Assembly: GCF_029910215.1 (NCBI RefSeq)
Contig: NZ_CP110396.1
Span: forward strand, 806,001 to 870,000
Direction of reading: 5' to 3'
Length of the DNA stretch: 64,000 bases
Origin: Paraburkholderia sp. D15
GTDB lineage: Bacteria > Pseudomonadota > Gammaproteobacteria > Burkholderiales > Burkholderiaceae
Shown here: positions 27,276-37,596 of the stretch, piece after piece
Numbering within the stretch: the first letter of the stretch is position 1
Layout of the letters: every line of letters begins with the position of its first letter
Made by a program: the position numbers and the translations under genes
The notes under the pieces: model-generated
What the model was told of the DNA's origin: nothing
Seen by the model: the letters and a program-made list of their open reading frames with translations, nothing else
Databases searched by the model: none

Positions 27276-27379
27276 TTTCTTGTCTGGAATTTTTGGCCTT
27301 TCCTTGTATTGCTAGTGGTTTATTAGCGTTGCCCCTGTGCGGGGCGGCACCTACTTCTCTTTGCCGCGGCAAAGAGAAG
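27276..27379 (+). repeat. Palindromic intergenic repeat, interrupted copy, left part
   Basis: This stretch is nearly identical to the reverse complement of 28974-29077. It contains the conserved GTTGCCCCTGTGCGGGGCGG segment and a perfect 26-bp palindrome (27354-27379) centred on GCCGCGGC. The repeat continues on the far side of the IS110 element at 28636. It looks like a dispersed Burkholderia-type intergenic repeat. Confidence 0.8.
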
Positions 27380-27510
27380 CAACCGTATTGGAAGTCAAGC
27401 GACGGGTATCGGGTGGGCGGCGGATCACATGTCGATCCGCCGGCGACGTACAGGCGAGCGCATGCCGCACGATCTCCGATCGCGCCTTCGGTAAGAACGC
27501 TTGAAGAAGT

Positions 27511-28633
<1,123 letters not shown>

Positions 28634-28635
28634 AG

Positions 28636-28740
28636 TAGGCAAGAGAAAGCCGCTCAAACCGCTAATTCTTAAGCGGGCCCCTCGCGCAGCCACGGTAGTG
28701 GTCCATCTGGAATCTGTGTTCTCGCGCATTTTGCGGTGAT
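28636..28740 (+). repeat. Palindromic intergenic repeat, interrupted copy, right part
   Basis: Continuation of the repeat split by IS110. TAGGCAAGAGAAAGCCGCTC and the later GTGGTCCATCTGGAATC segment match the reverse complement of 28853-28973 with scattered differences. Confidence 0.75.
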
Positions 28741-28852
28741 GGTACAGCAGTCATGCTTCCGGCGGCGCTGCGCGCGCCCCCGGGTAAATCCAACGCCGCC
28801 CTCCGGTTTTGGATGGACCGCCCCGCCGAGCGCGCAGCGCGAGACGGGATGA

Positions 28853-29077
28853 ATGAGTCCTTTGTCACGAACGCGGAATGCGCGAGGGCACGGATTCCAG
28901 ATGGACCACTAACAATACTGTGCGAGGCGCCCACTTATGAGCTGGCGGTGTGAGCGGCTTTCTCTTGCCTACTTCTCTTTGCCGCGGCAAAGAGAAGTAG
29001 GTGCCGCCCCGCACAGGGGCAACGCTAATAGACCAATAACAATACAAGGAAAGGCCAAAAATAATCCAGACCAACCC
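28853..29077 (-). repeat. Palindromic intergenic repeat, intact inverted copy
   Basis: This uninterrupted copy is in opposite orientation to the one split by IS110. It contains the junction sequence TTGCCTACTTCTCTTT at 28965-28980, which is the empty target site, and the 26-bp palindrome at 28974-28999. The 110 bases between the two copies (28741-28852) hold no recognisable gene. Confidence 0.8.
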
Positions 29078-29099
29078 AAACAACAACATCGAGCAAATT

Positions 29100-29948
29100 A
29101 TGCACCCCTCCCTAAAAAAAACGCTGGCGACAGCCCTACTAGCAACAACAATCCAAGCCCCAGCGCAAACCCAAACCCAAACCCAAACATCATCAGACCA
29201 CTACCTCCCCCTGGAAAAAGTCCAAAACACCAGAGACCTCGGCGGCATAACAACCCCTGAAGGGAGTCAAATAAAACCCCACCGTCTCTACCGCAGCGGC
29301 AACCCCTCCTCAGCGTCGCAGACAGACATAGCCAAACTGCAATCGCTAAAACTGGACACCATCCTGGACTTCCGCGCTGAAAGCGAAAAACAACCCCAAG
29401 AATCCCAATTCGGAAAAACGTTCAACTGGCAAGCCGACCCCGTGCTAGCCGGCAACCTGGCGCCCTCGGCAATCATCCCGCTGCTGAAACGCTCCACGCC
29501 AGCCCAGATGCACGACTTCATGGTCGACCTCTATCGTCAATTCCCCACCCAATATCAACCCCAGTTCCGCCACTTCCTGCAACTCGCGGAACAGAACCAG
29601 ACCTTCCTCTATCACTGCACCGCAGGTAAAGATCGCACCGGCTTCGCCACCGTCCTCCTGCTCTCCGCGCTCGGCGTCGATCGCGCTACCGTCATCGACA
29701 ACTATCTGGAATCCAATCGCTATAACGCCGCCGGCAACGCACAAGCCACCGCGCAACTTCAAAAGATCGGCGTCAACCCCGAGGTCCTTCAACCCCTCCT
29801 CGCCGTCGACCCCGACTATATCGGCGCCGCCATCCAGATCATCGATCAGCAATACGGCGGCATGCAGCACTATCTCGTCGACGTCCTCCACGTGAACGTC
29901 CAGAAAATCCGCGCGAACTATCTCGCGCCGCCCGCGCAGCCGTCCTGA
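29100..29948 (+). CDS. Secreted tyrosine/lipid phosphatase-like protein
   Basis: This 282-residue protein has a short signal peptide (TLATALLATTIQAPAQ). A QTQTQTQT run encoded by a hexanucleotide repeat follows. The rest is a dual-specificity-like phosphatase domain of the Y_phosphatase3/LipA kind: NTRDLGG and RLYRSGN near the start, and the catalytic loop HCTAGKDRTG (Cys nucleophile, Arg). It acts outside the cytoplasm and could act on phosphoprotein or phosphoinositide. The coding strand is unusually A/C-rich, especially in the first half. It lies between the repeat region and the steroid genes with its own terminator, and has no visible link to steroid catabolism. Confidence 0.85.
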   Translation: MHPSLKKTLATALLATTIQAPAQTQTQTQTSSDHYLPLEKVQNTRDLGGITTPEGSQIKPHRLYRSGNPSSASQTDIAKLQSLKLDTILDFRAESEKQPQESQFGKTFNWQADPVLAGNLAPSAIIPLLKRSTPAQMHDFMVDLYRQFPTQYQPQFRHFLQLAEQNQTFLYHCTAGKDRTGFATVLLLSALGVDRATVIDNYLESNRYNAAGNAQATAQLQKIGVNPEVLQPLLAVDPDYIGAAIQIIDQQYGGMQHYLVDVLHVNVQKIRANYLAPPAQPS

Positions 29949-29977
29949 AACCACGCGCCCATACGGTCGCAAAACAG

Positions 29978-30005
29978 AAAACGGTGCACATGTGCACCGT
30001 TTTTC
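29978..30005. terminator. Bidirectional rho-independent terminator
   Basis: A perfect 20-bp palindrome, ACGGTGCACATGTGCACCGT (29981-30000), is flanked by A residues on the left and T residues on the right. It ends both the phosphatase (plus) and kshA (minus) transcripts. Confidence 0.9.
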
Positions 30006-30031
30006 GTCTCATCCGGGAATCCCGAGTCCGA

Positions 30032-31108
30032 TCAGGCTTCGAACACGTGCCGCAACGGCGGCGGCGTGCCGCCCTCCCTCACCTTGATCTCCACCACCTT
30101 GCGCGCGGTGCTCGATGGTCGCACATCCGCCGTGTCGAGATAGAACTGCGAGTACCAGTCCCGCATCTGGTATAGCGGACCATCGCCCTCGCACAGCAAC
30201 GGATTGTCGATTCGCGTCTTCGTGTCCCAGATCGCCACGTCCTCGTAGAACGCGGCCTGCGCCTGCTTCGCGTAGGCGCGCGCAATCTCCATGTTCTGCT
30301 CGTCCGATAATCCCGGCACCTTCTTCACCATCACGCCATAGCGCAACTCGAAACTGTTCATGTCGATCGGCACGTGACAGTTCAACAGGATCGAATTGAT
30401 CGGATGGCCACCGCTCTGCCCCGTCATCTCGGTGATGTGATACGCGGGGCCGAAATACGTCGACAGCGCAATCAGTTCGTCGCCGCCCAGCCGCTCGCTG
30501 CGCCCCACCAGCAGTTGCGTCGCCTTGTGGCCTTCGAACAGATTCGCGAAATAGTCCACCGGCGCGCCATGCACGGTCGCGAAGTGCGCCATGTCGGAAA
30601 TGTTGTCCACCAGCTCGCGGCAGTTCGTGCCGATCTCCATCCGGTCGATCACCCAGTCCGACCACTCGTCGGAAAAACACGCGTCGATGCGCGGAATCGC
30701 GACGGTTTCATCCGGCAGACTGCCTTCGGGGTCGTTCCACACGAACAGCAGGTTGTTCTGCTCGCAGGTGGGCCACGTGCCGATCTTCGCCTTCGGCGGA
30801 ATACGCTTGCAGTACGGAATCGACTGGCAATTGCCGTCGCCGTCCCATTGCCAGCCGTGAAACGGACACACCAGCGTGTCGCCATCCACGCGGCCCGCGC
30901 TCAGGTCGCCGCCCATGTGCGGGCAGAAACCGTCGACCACGTTCACGCGGCCCTGCGTATCCATGAACGCGGCAAGGCGCTGGCCGAAAATATTCAGCGT
31001 GTGCGGCTTGCCGTCCTTGTACTCGCTCGCGAGTCCGAGGCAATGCCAGCCGCGCGCATAACGCTGCGCAAGCGGTTGCGCTTCGATCTTGTAGGGACGT
31101 GCGGACAT
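30032..31108 (-). CDS. kshA: 3-ketosteroid 9alpha-hydroxylase, oxygenase component KshA
   Basis: This 358-residue Rieske non-haem iron oxygenase adds a 9alpha-hydroxyl to androstadienedione-type steroids, after which ring B opens and ring A becomes aromatic. The Rieske cluster ligands are C62 and H64 (CPHMGGD) and C81 and H84 (CPFHGW). The mononuclear iron ligands lie in NCRELVDNISDMAHFATVHG (H175, H180), with a later Asp near 295. The DYFANLFEGHKATQLLVGRS stretch is characteristic of KshA. Its reductase KshB is 21 kb away in the same array. It is the last minus-strand gene, 133 bases after the RND gene, with an operator-like palindrome in that gap, so it probably has its own promoter. Confidence 0.93.
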   Translation of the reverse strand: MSARPYKIEAQPLAQRYARGWHCLGLASEYKDGKPHTLNIFGQRLAAFMDTQGRVNVVDGFCPHMGGDLSAGRVDGDTLVCPFHGWQWDGDGNCQSIPYCKRIPPKAKIGTWPTCEQNNLLFVWNDPEGSLPDETVAIPRIDACFSDEWSDWVIDRMEIGTNCRELVDNISDMAHFATVHGAPVDYFANLFEGHKATQLLVGRSERLGGDELIALSTYFGPAYHITEMTGQSGGHPINSILLNCHVPIDMNSFELRYGVMVKKVPGLSDEQNMEIARAYAKQAQAAFYEDVAIWDTKTRIDNPLLCEGDGPLYQMRDWYSQFYLDTADVRPSSTARKVVEIKVREGGTPPPLRHVFEA

Positions 31109-31226
31109 CTTCTTATCTCCTCCGATGGAAAAAGCGGCGCGGGTCGCGCGCCGCCGTCACGGGTATGGGTTGGATAGCGCGCAACACGCGCCTGGGTCTG
31201 ACGATAAACGCCGCTCGCGCCGCGTT

Positions 31227-31245
31227 CATCGTCTCGACGGACTAG
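31227..31245 (+). promoter_or_regulatory. Steroid-regulon operator candidate, site 3
   Basis: CATCGTCTCGACGGACTAG matches ATCGTCY-N4-RGACTAG perfectly. It lies 119 bases upstream of kshA, and its CTA includes the TAG stop codon of the RND gene. Confidence 0.75.
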
Positions 31246-33746
31246 GTATTTCCGCCAGCCTCGACACGTTCCCGGCGCGCCGCGAGCGCGCCTGGCGCGG
31301 CGGCACCCGCAGCCGCGCCCGAGACCGTCCCCGCCGGCTCAGGCGCCCCACCCCGCTCCGCCCGCTCGACCCCGAGCCACGCAGCCAGCGCCGGCAACAG
31401 GAACACCGCGCCGAACAGATTGACGAGGAACATGAAGGCCAGCAGCACGCCCATGTCCACCTGGAACTTCAGCGCGGAAAACGCCCACGTGCCCACGCCG
31501 ATGAACATCGTCACCGCGGTGAACAACGCCGCCGTGCCGCGTTGCCGCATCGCCGCCGCGAAGGCCTCGGGCAGGCTCGCGCCGTCGCGCAACTCGTGCT
31601 GCATGCGCTCATACAGATAGATGCCGTAATCCACCCCCACGCCGACGCCCAGCGTAATCACCGGCAACGTGGCCACCTTCAGCCCGATGCCGAGCCATGC
31701 CATCACCGCGTTGCATAGAATCGACACCACCGTCAGCGGCACCACGATGCACAGCACCGCGCGCCACGAGCGGAACGTCACCACGCACAGCAGCGCGATC
31801 GCGCCGAAGATCGACAGCAGCATCGCGATCTCGGCGTCGGCGACGGCCTCGTTGGTCGCGGCCATCACGCCCACGTTGCCGCCGCCGAGCCTGAACGCCA
31901 CGTTCGGCGTGTGGTCCTGCGCGGCGAGCCGCTTGATCTCGTCGACGATGTGCGCAATGGTCTTGCCCTCGTGATTCGTCGTGTAGATCAGCACCTGGAT
32001 CACCTGGCAGTTTTCCGTATTCATGCCGTTGTCGGGATCGAAGGCATTCGCGCCCTGCGTGAGGCCATCGCTCGAACGCGGCAGCGCACCCCAGCGCGGA
32101 TTGCCCTCGTTGAACGCGGCAATCGAGATCTTCGCCAGCGACGGCACGCTCACTACCGACTGCACGCCCGCCACGCCGCGCATCGACATTTCGAAACGCT
32201 CGATCGCGCTCATCACCGGATAGTGCAGGCAGGCATCGTCGAAGCCCTTCGTTTCGACGAACACGGACAGCGCATCCACGCCGATATCGTATTGACGCGT
32301 GATGCTCGCGTTATCGAGGTTGTAGCGCGAGTCGGCGCGCAACTCCGGCGCGCCGGAACCGATATCGCCGATCTGCAGATCGCGCGACGCCTTCGCGCCG
32401 AAGCCGAGCAGCACCAGCGCGACGACGAACACGCCGAGCGCCGGCACGGGCCGCGCGAAGGCCGCGAAGCGCGTCCACAGACGGCTGCCGCCGGCCGCCG
32501 CGCGGCGCTGCGCGCGCGCCAGCGTGGTTTTTTCGAGCCGCGTGTACGACAGCAGGATCGGCAGAAACACTTTGTTGGTGACGATCATCAGCAGCACGCC
32601 GAGGCAGGCGGTCACACCTAGCTCGCGCACGATCTCGATCTGGATGCGCATGATGACCATGAAGCCGAGCGCATTGGTCAGCAACGCGACAGTGCCGGGC
32701 ACGAACAGTTTGCGGAATGCGTCGCGCGCGGCATCGACGGACGGCATGCCGCTCACCAGCGCCTGCTTCCACGCATTGGTTATCTGCACCGCGTGCGATA
32801 CGCCGATCGAAAAGATCAGGAACGGCACGAGGATCGACATCGGGTCGATGCCGAGTCCGAGCACCGGCAGCGCGCCAAGCAGCCACACCACCGGCAGCAG
32901 GGCGACGAACAGCGCGAGCGCGGTGGTCTTCAGCGAGCGCGTGTACAGCAGCAACAGCGCGGCGGTCACCGCGAACGCCAGCGCGAAAAAGCCGATCACA
33001 CCGCTGATGCCCGACTCGACGTCGCCGACCAGTTTGGCGAAACCGATGATGTCGACCTCGACGTCCTGATTCGAATAGCGCGCGCGAATCCGTTCGAGCT
33101 GCCGCGCGACCGCGCCGTAGTCGAGTTGCTTGCCGGTGGTGGGATCGGTCTCGCGCAACTCCGCGCGAATCAGGGCCGAGTGCAGATCGTTGCCGACCAG
33201 CCGGCCGATCTGCCCCGAACGCGCGACGTTGCGGCGCACGGTGGCGAGATCGCGCGGATTCGCGCTGCTGAACTGGCCGGGCACCACCACGTCGCCGCGA
33301 AAGCCGGCTTCGGTCACTTCGGTGTAGCGCACGTTCGGCGTGAACAGCGAGAACACGCGCGAGCGATTCACGCCGGGAATGAAGAACACGTCGTCGGTCG
33401 CGTGGCGCAGGTCGTCCATGAACGCCTGGTTGTAGATGTCGCCCTGGCCTCTCCAGCGCAGGCTCACGAGAATCGTATTCGCGCCGGGAAACGCGCTCGC
33501 GTAGCGATTGAACGCCTGCATGTACGGGTGCTGCATCGGGATCATCTTGTTGAAGCCCGGGTCGAGCCGCAGACGCGTCGCGGAGAATCCGAGCGCGACG
33601 GTCAGCGCGAGACACAGCGTCAGCAGCAGACGACGATGCAGCATGATCGCGTCGGCGCAACGTTCGACGAAGCGCGACAAACGCGTGGGCGCCGTGGAGG
33701 CGGAACGGGAGGAAGAATGACGGGAAGGACGGAACGGTGCATTCAT
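31242..33746 (-). CDS. RND-superfamily (MMPL-type) transporter
   Basis: This 834-residue inner-membrane protein has about 12 membrane segments arranged as 1+5 and 1+5 around two large periplasmic loops. Its features include LRLDPGFNKMIPMQHPYMQAF after the first segment, SIGVSHAVQITNAW in the first bundle and VGVGVDYGIYLYERMQHEL in the second. The start at ATG 33746 follows a long non-conserved upstream frame and is supported by the basic MLHRRLLLTLCLALTV membrane start. It is paired with the YCF48-like gene upstream. This pair plus DUF1302/DUF1329 is a recurrent set in steroid and other hydrophobic-compound clusters. Direction of transport is unknown; uptake is favoured because no Mce system is present. 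Confidence 0.88.
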   Translation of the reverse strand: MNAPFRPSRHSSSRSASTAPTRLSRFVERCADAIMLHRRLLLTLCLALTVALGFSATRLRLDPGFNKMIPMQHPYMQAFNRYASAFPGANTILVSLRWRGQGDIYNQAFMDDLRHATDDVFFIPGVNRSRVFSLFTPNVRYTEVTEAGFRGDVVVPGQFSSANPRDLATVRRNVARSGQIGRLVGNDLHSALIRAELRETDPTTGKQLDYGAVARQLERIRARYSNQDVEVDIIGFAKLVGDVESGISGVIGFFALAFAVTAALLLLYTRSLKTTALALFVALLPVVWLLGALPVLGLGIDPMSILVPFLIFSIGVSHAVQITNAWKQALVSGMPSVDAARDAFRKLFVPGTVALLTNALGFMVIMRIQIEIVRELGVTACLGVLLMIVTNKVFLPILLSYTRLEKTTLARAQRRAAAGGSRLWTRFAAFARPVPALGVFVVALVLLGFGAKASRDLQIGDIGSGAPELRADSRYNLDNASITRQYDIGVDALSVFVETKGFDDACLHYPVMSAIERFEMSMRGVAGVQSVVSVPSLAKISIAAFNEGNPRWGALPRSSDGLTQGANAFDPDNGMNTENCQVIQVLIYTTNHEGKTIAHIVDEIKRLAAQDHTPNVAFRLGGGNVGVMAATNEAVADAEIAMLLSIFGAIALLCVVTFRSWRAVLCIVVPLTVVSILCNAVMAWLGIGLKVATLPVITLGVGVGVDYGIYLYERMQHELRDGASLPEAFAAAMRQRGTAALFTAVTMFIGVGTWAFSALKFQVDMGVLLAFMFLVNLFGAVFLLPALAAWLGVERAERGGAPEPAGTVSGAAAGAAAPGALAARRERVEAGGNT

Positions 33747-33855
33747 GATGCGTCTCACGGCAAGGCAACGGGGAGCCCCGCGAACGCCGCCGGGGCACGG
33801 CGGACGAACGCGCGGCGAGAGATCGTCTGGCGCCTGGCGAACCAGGCGGCGGGGA

Positions 33856-34950
33856 TCAGGAAGGCGGCGTGCCGGACGCAGCGGAGGCAGCGGAGGTAGC
33901 GGAGGTAGCGGCTGAAGCGGCGGCCGGAGCCACCGCTGAAATCGCAGCCGGCGCGGCCCCACCCGCGGCGGAGCGTGCGGTCACCGGCAGCAGCGAAATA
34001 CCCGCTTCGCCACCGAGCGCGAGTTCGCCATGCCCCACGTCGACCACGGCGGCGAGACTCTGCACGCCGCCCACCTTGCGCACCGCGAAGCTCGCGCCGT
34101 CGTCGCGCGACGTGACGATCGCACCGCCCTGGCCGACCAGCACCAGTTCGCCATCGGCCAGTTGCACCGCGCCGAAATACGACGTGCCGACGTGGCTATC
34201 CTCATGCGTCCACGTCTCGCCCTGATCGGTGCTGCGCAAGACGTTGCCGCGCATCCCGTACGCGAGCCATGTGCCGTCCGCGAGCGGCAGCACGCCGAAC
34301 AGCGAGCCCTGGTAGGGCACCGGACGCTTGTCCCACGTCACGCCGCGATCGGTGGAGCGCAGCAATGTGCCGGTCTCGCCCGCGATCATCAGCGTGCCCT
34401 TCGCGTCGCCGGCGATGGCGTTCAGGTGACGGTCGTCGGCGGGCGTTTTCTGCTGGGTCCATGTCGCGCCCGCGTCGTGCGAGACGAACAGCTGACCGAA
34501 GCTGCCGGCCGCGAACACGAGGCCGGCCGCGTTGCCCCACACGGATAGCAGCGGGTCCGAATGCGCATGGTCGAAGTGCACCTCGCTCCAGTGCGCGCCG
34601 GCATCGACGCTGCGCAGAATCCAGCCGTCGTGTCCCACCGCGATGCCGACGCGCGGCGACACGAAGAACACCTGGGTGAGCGCGGACGCTTCATCCGAGG
34701 CGACACTCGCCTGGCGCCACGAGGCGCCCGCGTCGTCGCTGAGCAGGATCACGCCGCGCTCGCCGACCGCGACGAGCCGCATGCCCGCCGGCGTGCCCGC
34801 TTGTTCCAGCTTCGCGAGTCCGTTGATCTGCAGACGATCGGCCTGGATGGCCGTGGCCGCGAAAGCCGGCAGCGGACGCGGCGAGAACGCGAACAGCGCC
34901 GCGCCGAGCACGGCCGCCGACATCAGCAGGCCTGGTAGAGTCGATTTCAT
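33856..34950 (-). CDS. YCF48/BNR-repeat periplasmic protein
   Basis: This 364-residue protein has a signal peptide (residues 1-32, ending PAFAATA). Six or so Asp-box/BNR-type repeats of a seven-bladed propeller follow, for example SDDAGASWRQ, SVDAGAHWSE, SHDAGATWTQ, STDRGVTWDK, STDQGETWTH and SRDDGASFAV. The last 30 residues are an Ala/Ser/Thr tail. Propellers of this group resemble the photosystem II assembly factor HCF136/YCF48. In proteobacteria they accompany RND transporters, where a role as periplasmic partner is assumed. It sits 109 bases before the RND gene and 24 bases after the thiolase gene. Confidence 0.85.
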   Translation of the reverse strand: MKSTLPGLLMSAAVLGAALFAFSPRPLPAFAATAIQADRLQINGLAKLEQAGTPAGMRLVAVGERGVILLSDDAGASWRQASVASDEASALTQVFFVSPRVGIAVGHDGWILRSVDAGAHWSEVHFDHAHSDPLLSVWGNAAGLVFAAGSFGQLFVSHDAGATWTQQKTPADDRHLNAIAGDAKGTLMIAGETGTLLRSTDRGVTWDKRPVPYQGSLFGVLPLADGTWLAYGMRGNVLRSTDQGETWTHEDSHVGTSYFGAVQLADGELVLVGQGGAIVTSRDDGASFAVRKVGGVQSLAAVVDVGHGELALGGEAGISLLPVTARSAAGGAAPAAISAVAPAAASAATSATSAASAASGTPPS

Positions 34951-34974
34951 ATTTTGTCTCCTCCGATCCGCGAT

Positions 34975-36180
34975 CTATGCCGCTGTGTCGAAGAGTGCCG
35001 CCGCACCCATGCCGCCGCCCACGCACATCGTGACGACGACGTAGCGTTCGCCGCGCCGGCGCGCCTCGAGCAGGCCGTGCATCGTCATGCGCGTGCCCGA
35101 CATGCCGAACGGGTGCCCGACCGAGATCGCGCCGCCGTTCACGTTCAGGCGGTCCTGCGCGATGCCGAGCTGATCGCGGCAATAGATCACCTGGCACGCG
35201 AACGCCTCGTTCATTTCCCACAGCCCGATGTCTTTCACGGCGAGACCGTACCGCGCGAGCAGCTTCGGCACCGCGAGCGCCGGGCCGATGCCCATCTCGT
35301 CGGGCTCGCAACCGGCCACCGCAAGGCCGCGGAACAGACCGAGCGGCGTGAGGCCGCGCTGTTTCGCTTCGGCCGCGCTCATCACGACCACGGCCGCCGC
35401 GCCATCCGACAGTTGCGACGCGTTGCCCGCCGTGATGAACTCGCCCTGCGCGACCGCCGCGCCGCCGCTCCACACCGGTTTCAACGCGGCCAGACTCGCG
35501 GCGCTGGTGTCGGCGCGGTTGCCTTCGTCGCGCGAGGCTCGCACGTTTTCGCTGCCGGTCTGCTTGCCTTCCTTGTCGAACAGCGCGCGTTGCACGTCGA
35601 GCGGCACGATTTCGTCGTCGAAACGGCCGGCCGCCTGGGCCGCCGCCGTGCGCTGCTGGCTCAGCAGCGCGTACTCGTCCTGCGTCTCGCGCGAAATGCC
35701 ATAGCGGCGCGACACGATCTCGGCGGTCTCGATCATGGCCATATACGCGGCCGGTTGATGCGCGAGCACCGCGTCCGAGCGCGCCCGGTACGCGTTCTTG
35801 TGCTTGTTCTGCGTGAGCGAGATCGATTCGACGCCGCCCGCCACCACGATCCGCGCGTCGCCGCACTGAATGGCGCGCGCGGCGCTCGCGATCGACATCA
35901 GGCCGGACGAGCACATGCGATCCATCGCCATGCCCGGCACCGAGGCGGGCAGACCCGCCGCCGCCGCCGACAACCGGCCGATGTTGTAGCCCTGGGTGCC
36001 CTGCTGCGCGGCGCAGCCCATCAGCACGTCGTCCACGTCGGCGCCGTCCAGATGCGCGCGTTGCAGTGCCGCGCGCACCACGTGGCCGCCCAGCGCGGGC
36101 GCTTCGGTATCGTTGAACACGCCGCGATACGCTTTGCCGATCGGCGTGCGTGCAACCGATACGATGACCGCTTCGTTCAT
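34975..36180 (-). CDS. Acetyl-CoA acyltransferase (thiolase) of steroid degradation
   Basis: This 401-residue thiolase has the nucleophile Cys C90 in [10 protein letters not shown], then [21 protein letters not shown] and the second catalytic Cys in TMCVGGGMG. It differs from the FadA6-type thiolase encoded 5 kb upstream and is nearer to general degradative acetyl-CoA acetyltransferases. It probably cleaves the beta-ketoacyl-CoA formed from the propionate side chain of HIP, removing acetyl-CoA, after FadE30 and a hydratase. The specific step is inferred from context. A MaoC gene precedes it by 52 bases. Confidence 0.85.
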   Translation of the reverse strand: MNEAVIVSVARTPIGKAYRGVFNDTEAPALGGHVVRAALQRAHLDGADVDDVLMGCAAQQGTQGYNIGRLSAAAAGLPASVPGMAMDRMCSSGLMSIASAARAIQCGDARIVVAGGVESISLTQNKHKNAYRARSDAVLAHQPAAYMAMIETAEIVSRRYGISRETQDEYALLSQQRTAAAQAAGRFDDEIVPLDVQRALFDKEGKQTGSENVRASRDEGNRADTSAASLAALKPVWSGGAAVAQGEFITAGNASQLSDGAAAVVVMSAAEAKQRGLTPLGLFRGLAVAGCEPDEMGIGPALAVPKLLARYGLAVKDIGLWEMNEAFACQVIYCRDQLGIAQDRLNVNGGAISVGHPFGMSGTRMTMHGLLEARRRGERYVVVTMCVGGGMGAAALFDTAA

Positions 36181-36232
36181 GAGCTTGTTTCCTCTACGGG
36201 TAATGCAGCTGACTACGGGTAAATACAGCGAA

Positions 36233-36793
36233 TCACAGGTAATAGCGGCTGATGGTGTCGGCCACGCAGCCGGGTTTCGCCTCGCCGTCGATCTCGACGG
36301 TCACGCGAATCCACGCCTGCACGCCGCCTTCGAACGCTTCGGCGCGCAGCAGCTGGCCGGCTCCGCGCACGCGCGCGCCGACCCGTACCGGCGCGGGGAA
36401 ACGGATCTTGTCGCAGCCGTAATTGACGCCCAGTTGCGCGCCGTCGATCCGCACGATCTGCGGCAGGAAGTAATTGACGAGCGAGAGCGTGAGGAAGCCG
36501 TGCGCGATGCACGCGCCGAACGGACCGCGCGCCGCGCGTTCGGGATCGACGTGCACCCATTGATGATCGAGCGTCGCATCGGCGAACAGATCGATGCGAC
36601 GCTGGTCGAGCGCGAGCCACGCGCTTGCGCCGAGCGCTTCGCCGACGGCGTCGATCAATTCGCCGGGATGGGCGAACACGCGGGCCGGGGGTTGGGCCGA
36701 TTCATGGCCCGATTCACGGGCCGATTCGTGGCCCAACTCCTGGCCCGGTTGTGCAGCGCCGGCACCGGCGCTTTCAGCGAGGACGCGTTCCAT
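36233..36793 (-). CDS. MaoC-like hydratase
   Basis: This 186-residue protein has a single hot-dog MaoC domain. The hydratase signature appears as [21 protein letters not shown] followed by [13 protein letters not shown], with the catalytic Asp/His pair in the first stretch. The N-terminal 38 residues are low complexity, including a repeated GHESA. The start ATG 36793 overlaps the stop codon of ipdF as TGATG, indicating translational coupling. Its neighbours, FadE30, IpdF and a thiolase, suggest that it hydrates the enoyl-CoA from HIP-CoA dehydrogenation. Confidence 0.85.
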   Translation of the reverse strand: MERVLAESAGAGAAQPGQELGHESARESGHESAQPPARVFAHPGELIDAVGEALGASAWLALDQRRIDLFADATLDHQWVHVDPERAARGPFGACIAHGFLTLSLVNYFLPQIVRIDGAQLGVNYGCDKIRFPAPVRVGARVRGAGQLLRAEAFEGGVQAWIRVTVEIDGEAKPGCVADTISRYYL

Positions 36794-37596
36794 CACGCGT
36801 GCTGGCTGCTGACCGACAGCACTTCGCCGGTCATGTACGACGCGTAGTCGCTTGCCAGAAACACCATCACGTTGGCCACCTCCCACACTTCGGCGGCGCG
36901 ACCGAACGCTTCGCGCGACGCCAGTTGATCGAGCAGATCGGCCGAAGCCGACTTCTTCAGAAAATCGTGCAGCGCGATGCTCGGCGCGACCGCGTTGATG
37001 CGCACGCCGTGCGGCGCGGCCTCCAGCGCCGCGCAGCGCGTCAGCGCCATCACGCCGGCCTTGGCGGCCGCGTAGTGCGCCTGTTCCGCCTGCGCGCGCC
37101 AGCCGAGCACCGACGCGTTGTTGACGATCGCGCCCCGGCCGCGTTGCTGCATGTGCGGCAGGATCGCCCGCGTCATCCGGAACGTGCCGGTGAGGCTAAT
37201 GTCGATGACCCGCGACCATTCGGCATCGTCCATTTCGACGATGCGGCGCGAACCGCCGAGACCCGCGTTGTTGATCAGCACGTCGACGCCGTCCAGCTTC
37301 GCCTCGGCGTCCGCCACCAGCGCGCGCACTTCGTCTTCCACGGCGACGTTGCACAGGCGGCCGTGCACGGCCTGCAGACCGGTTTCGGCGCGCAGCGTGT
37401 CGACCGCCTGGGCGAGTCGCCGTTCGTGGATGTCGGAGATGAACAGCGCGCGGCACCCTTCTTCCGCGCAGCGCTTGGCCGCGGCGAAACCGATGCCGAC
37501 GCCGGCGGCCGCGGTGATCAGCACCGACTTGCCCGCCAGCAACTGGTGACCGGGCACATAGGCGGGTGCGCTGCGCACCGTTTGAGACTCGTTCAT
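36793..37596 (-). CDS. ipdF: IpdF-type SDR, HIP-pathway hydroxyacyl-CoA dehydrogenase
   Basis: This 267-residue SDR closely matches Mycobacterium tuberculosis IpdF (Rv3559c). Shared features are the start HxLLxGKxVxxTAAAGxGIG, the conserved HERRL after the second strand, NNAGLGG, IVNNASVLGWRAQ, HYAAAKAGVMALTRC and the closing SSYMTGE-type segment. The atypical NAD loop TAAAGVGIG is shared with that family. In the HIP pathway IpdF acts on the 5-hydroxyl of the indane CoA ester. The start overlaps the fadE30 stop as ATGA and the stop overlaps maoC, so the three genes are translated in step. Confidence 0.9.
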   Translation of the reverse strand: MNESQTVRSAPAYVPGHQLLAGKSVLITAAAGVGIGFAAAKRCAEEGCRALFISDIHERRLAQAVDTLRAETGLQAVHGRLCNVAVEDEVRALVADAEAKLDGVDVLINNAGLGGSRRIVEMDDAEWSRVIDISLTGTFRMTRAILPHMQQRGRGAIVNNASVLGWRAQAEQAHYAAAKAGVMALTRCAALEAAPHGVRINAVAPSIALHDFLKKSASADLLDQLASREAFGRAAEVWEVANVMVFLASDYASYMTGEVLSVSSQHA